DNA of 64,000 bases from Flavobacteriales bacterium. Its GTDB lineage: Bacteria; Bacteroidota; Bacteroidia; Flavobacteriales_D; Sanyastnellaceae. The notes beneath the pieces are model-generated. The model saw only the letters and a program-made list of their open reading frames with translations, had not been told where the DNA came from and made no database searches. Of the stretch, positions 63,806 through 64,000 are shown piece after piece (the stretch's first letter is position 1; each line of letters begins with the position of its first letter). The DNA lies in the NCBI GenBank assembly GCA_016722445.1, contig JADKIZ010000001.1, forward strand, positions 1-64,000. Direction: 5' to 3'. The position numbers were made by a program, and so were the translations under genes.

Positions 63806-64000
63806 GATGGTTTGCGTTTATTACTCAGCCGCGAAAATATATCCAGAACAGCGGATTCGAACGATACTAATTCATCATCCGGACTTTGGTATACTCAGCA
63901 GAAAATACCACACAATCGGCCACAAATAACATCGAAATGCGCAACCATGCTGATCATTCAACGTAAAGGTCTTTACCACAACGATCTGGAAAAATGACCC
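63806..64000. other. Window end, no gene seen
   Basis: 195 bases upstream of the leftward response regulator. No protein-like frame; it should hold that gene's promoter. A short rightward reading (MLIIQRKGLYHNDLEK, from 63947 to a stop at 63997) is too short to support. Confidence 0.3.

Overview
The window is chromosomal DNA of a Bacteroidota bacterium. The evidence is several secreted proteins with C-terminal type IX secretion (T9SS type A) sorting domains, a 14-gene nuo operon with the short NuoG typical of the phylum, split-family LPS-export proteins (OstA-like plus LptD), a Bacteroidota-type cytochrome oxidase accessory cluster (two subunit III genes, subunit IV, SCO, DUF420), Wzi-like outer-membrane proteins and TANNTTTG-like -7 promoter elements. 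The lifestyle implied is aerobic respiration with an elaborate outer surface. No rRNA, tRNA, CRISPR array, integrase or transposase was seen.

Layout. 1-255: start of a leftward glycosyltransferase cut by the window edge. 522-1777: 2-oxoglutarate dehydrogenase E2 (frameshifted). 1980-15829: NADH:quinone oxidoreductase operon nuoA-N, with an unexplained predicted outer-membrane protein gene between nuoF and nuoG; a hairpin ends it. 15.85-18.3 kb: AT-rich, poor-quality stretch with G/C homopolymer patches and remnants of small leftward secreted-protein genes. 18.3-20.3 kb: a seven-repeat delta-60 T9SS cargo protein and a strong terminator. 20.6-27.1 kb: envelope module LptD / amidase / MCE protein / OstA-like protein. 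27.1-31.15 kb: leftward purA, fur-like and rel/spoT. 31.3-33.6 kb: decayed T9SS cargo genes with a duplicated sorting-domain tail. 33.6-43.8 kb: Wzi-like protein, heme O synthase and the cytochrome oxidase cluster, interrupted by one antisense T9SS cargo gene. 43.8-47.5 kb: OmpA-like protein and a TolC plus adaptor efflux pair. 47.5-56.7 kb: tsaB, small lipoproteins, methylmalonyl-CoA epimerase, kynurenine monooxygenase, a cystathionine gamma-synthase-type enzyme, an MFS transporter and ruvC. 56.7-62.6 kb: surface-polysaccharide genes (family 2 glycosyltransferase, GDP-L-fucose synthase, second Wzi-like protein, WecA/TagO-type initiating transferase) plus an oligopeptide-type ABC permease. 62.65-63.8 kb: a sigma-54-type response regulator.

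A strong technical signal runs through the window. At least ten conserved genes (sucB, nuoM, lptD, MCE, T9SS cargo, DUF420, ompA-like, kmo, fcl, response regulator) are broken by small indels, and most are repaired by adding or removing one base in a short homopolymer. This points to sequencing error rather than wholesale gene decay. A few lesions are different in kind: an in-frame loss of about 35-40 residues in PurA, an in-frame TGA in a cysteine-less SCO paralogue, and an in-frame TAA in a T9SS remnant.

No clearly new defence or mobile system was found. The best leads for undescribed biology are the outer-membrane protein co-translated with nuoF, the cysteine-less SCO-like protein beside a normal SCO protein, the antisense T9SS gene inside the oxidase cluster, and the two Wzi-like proteins.
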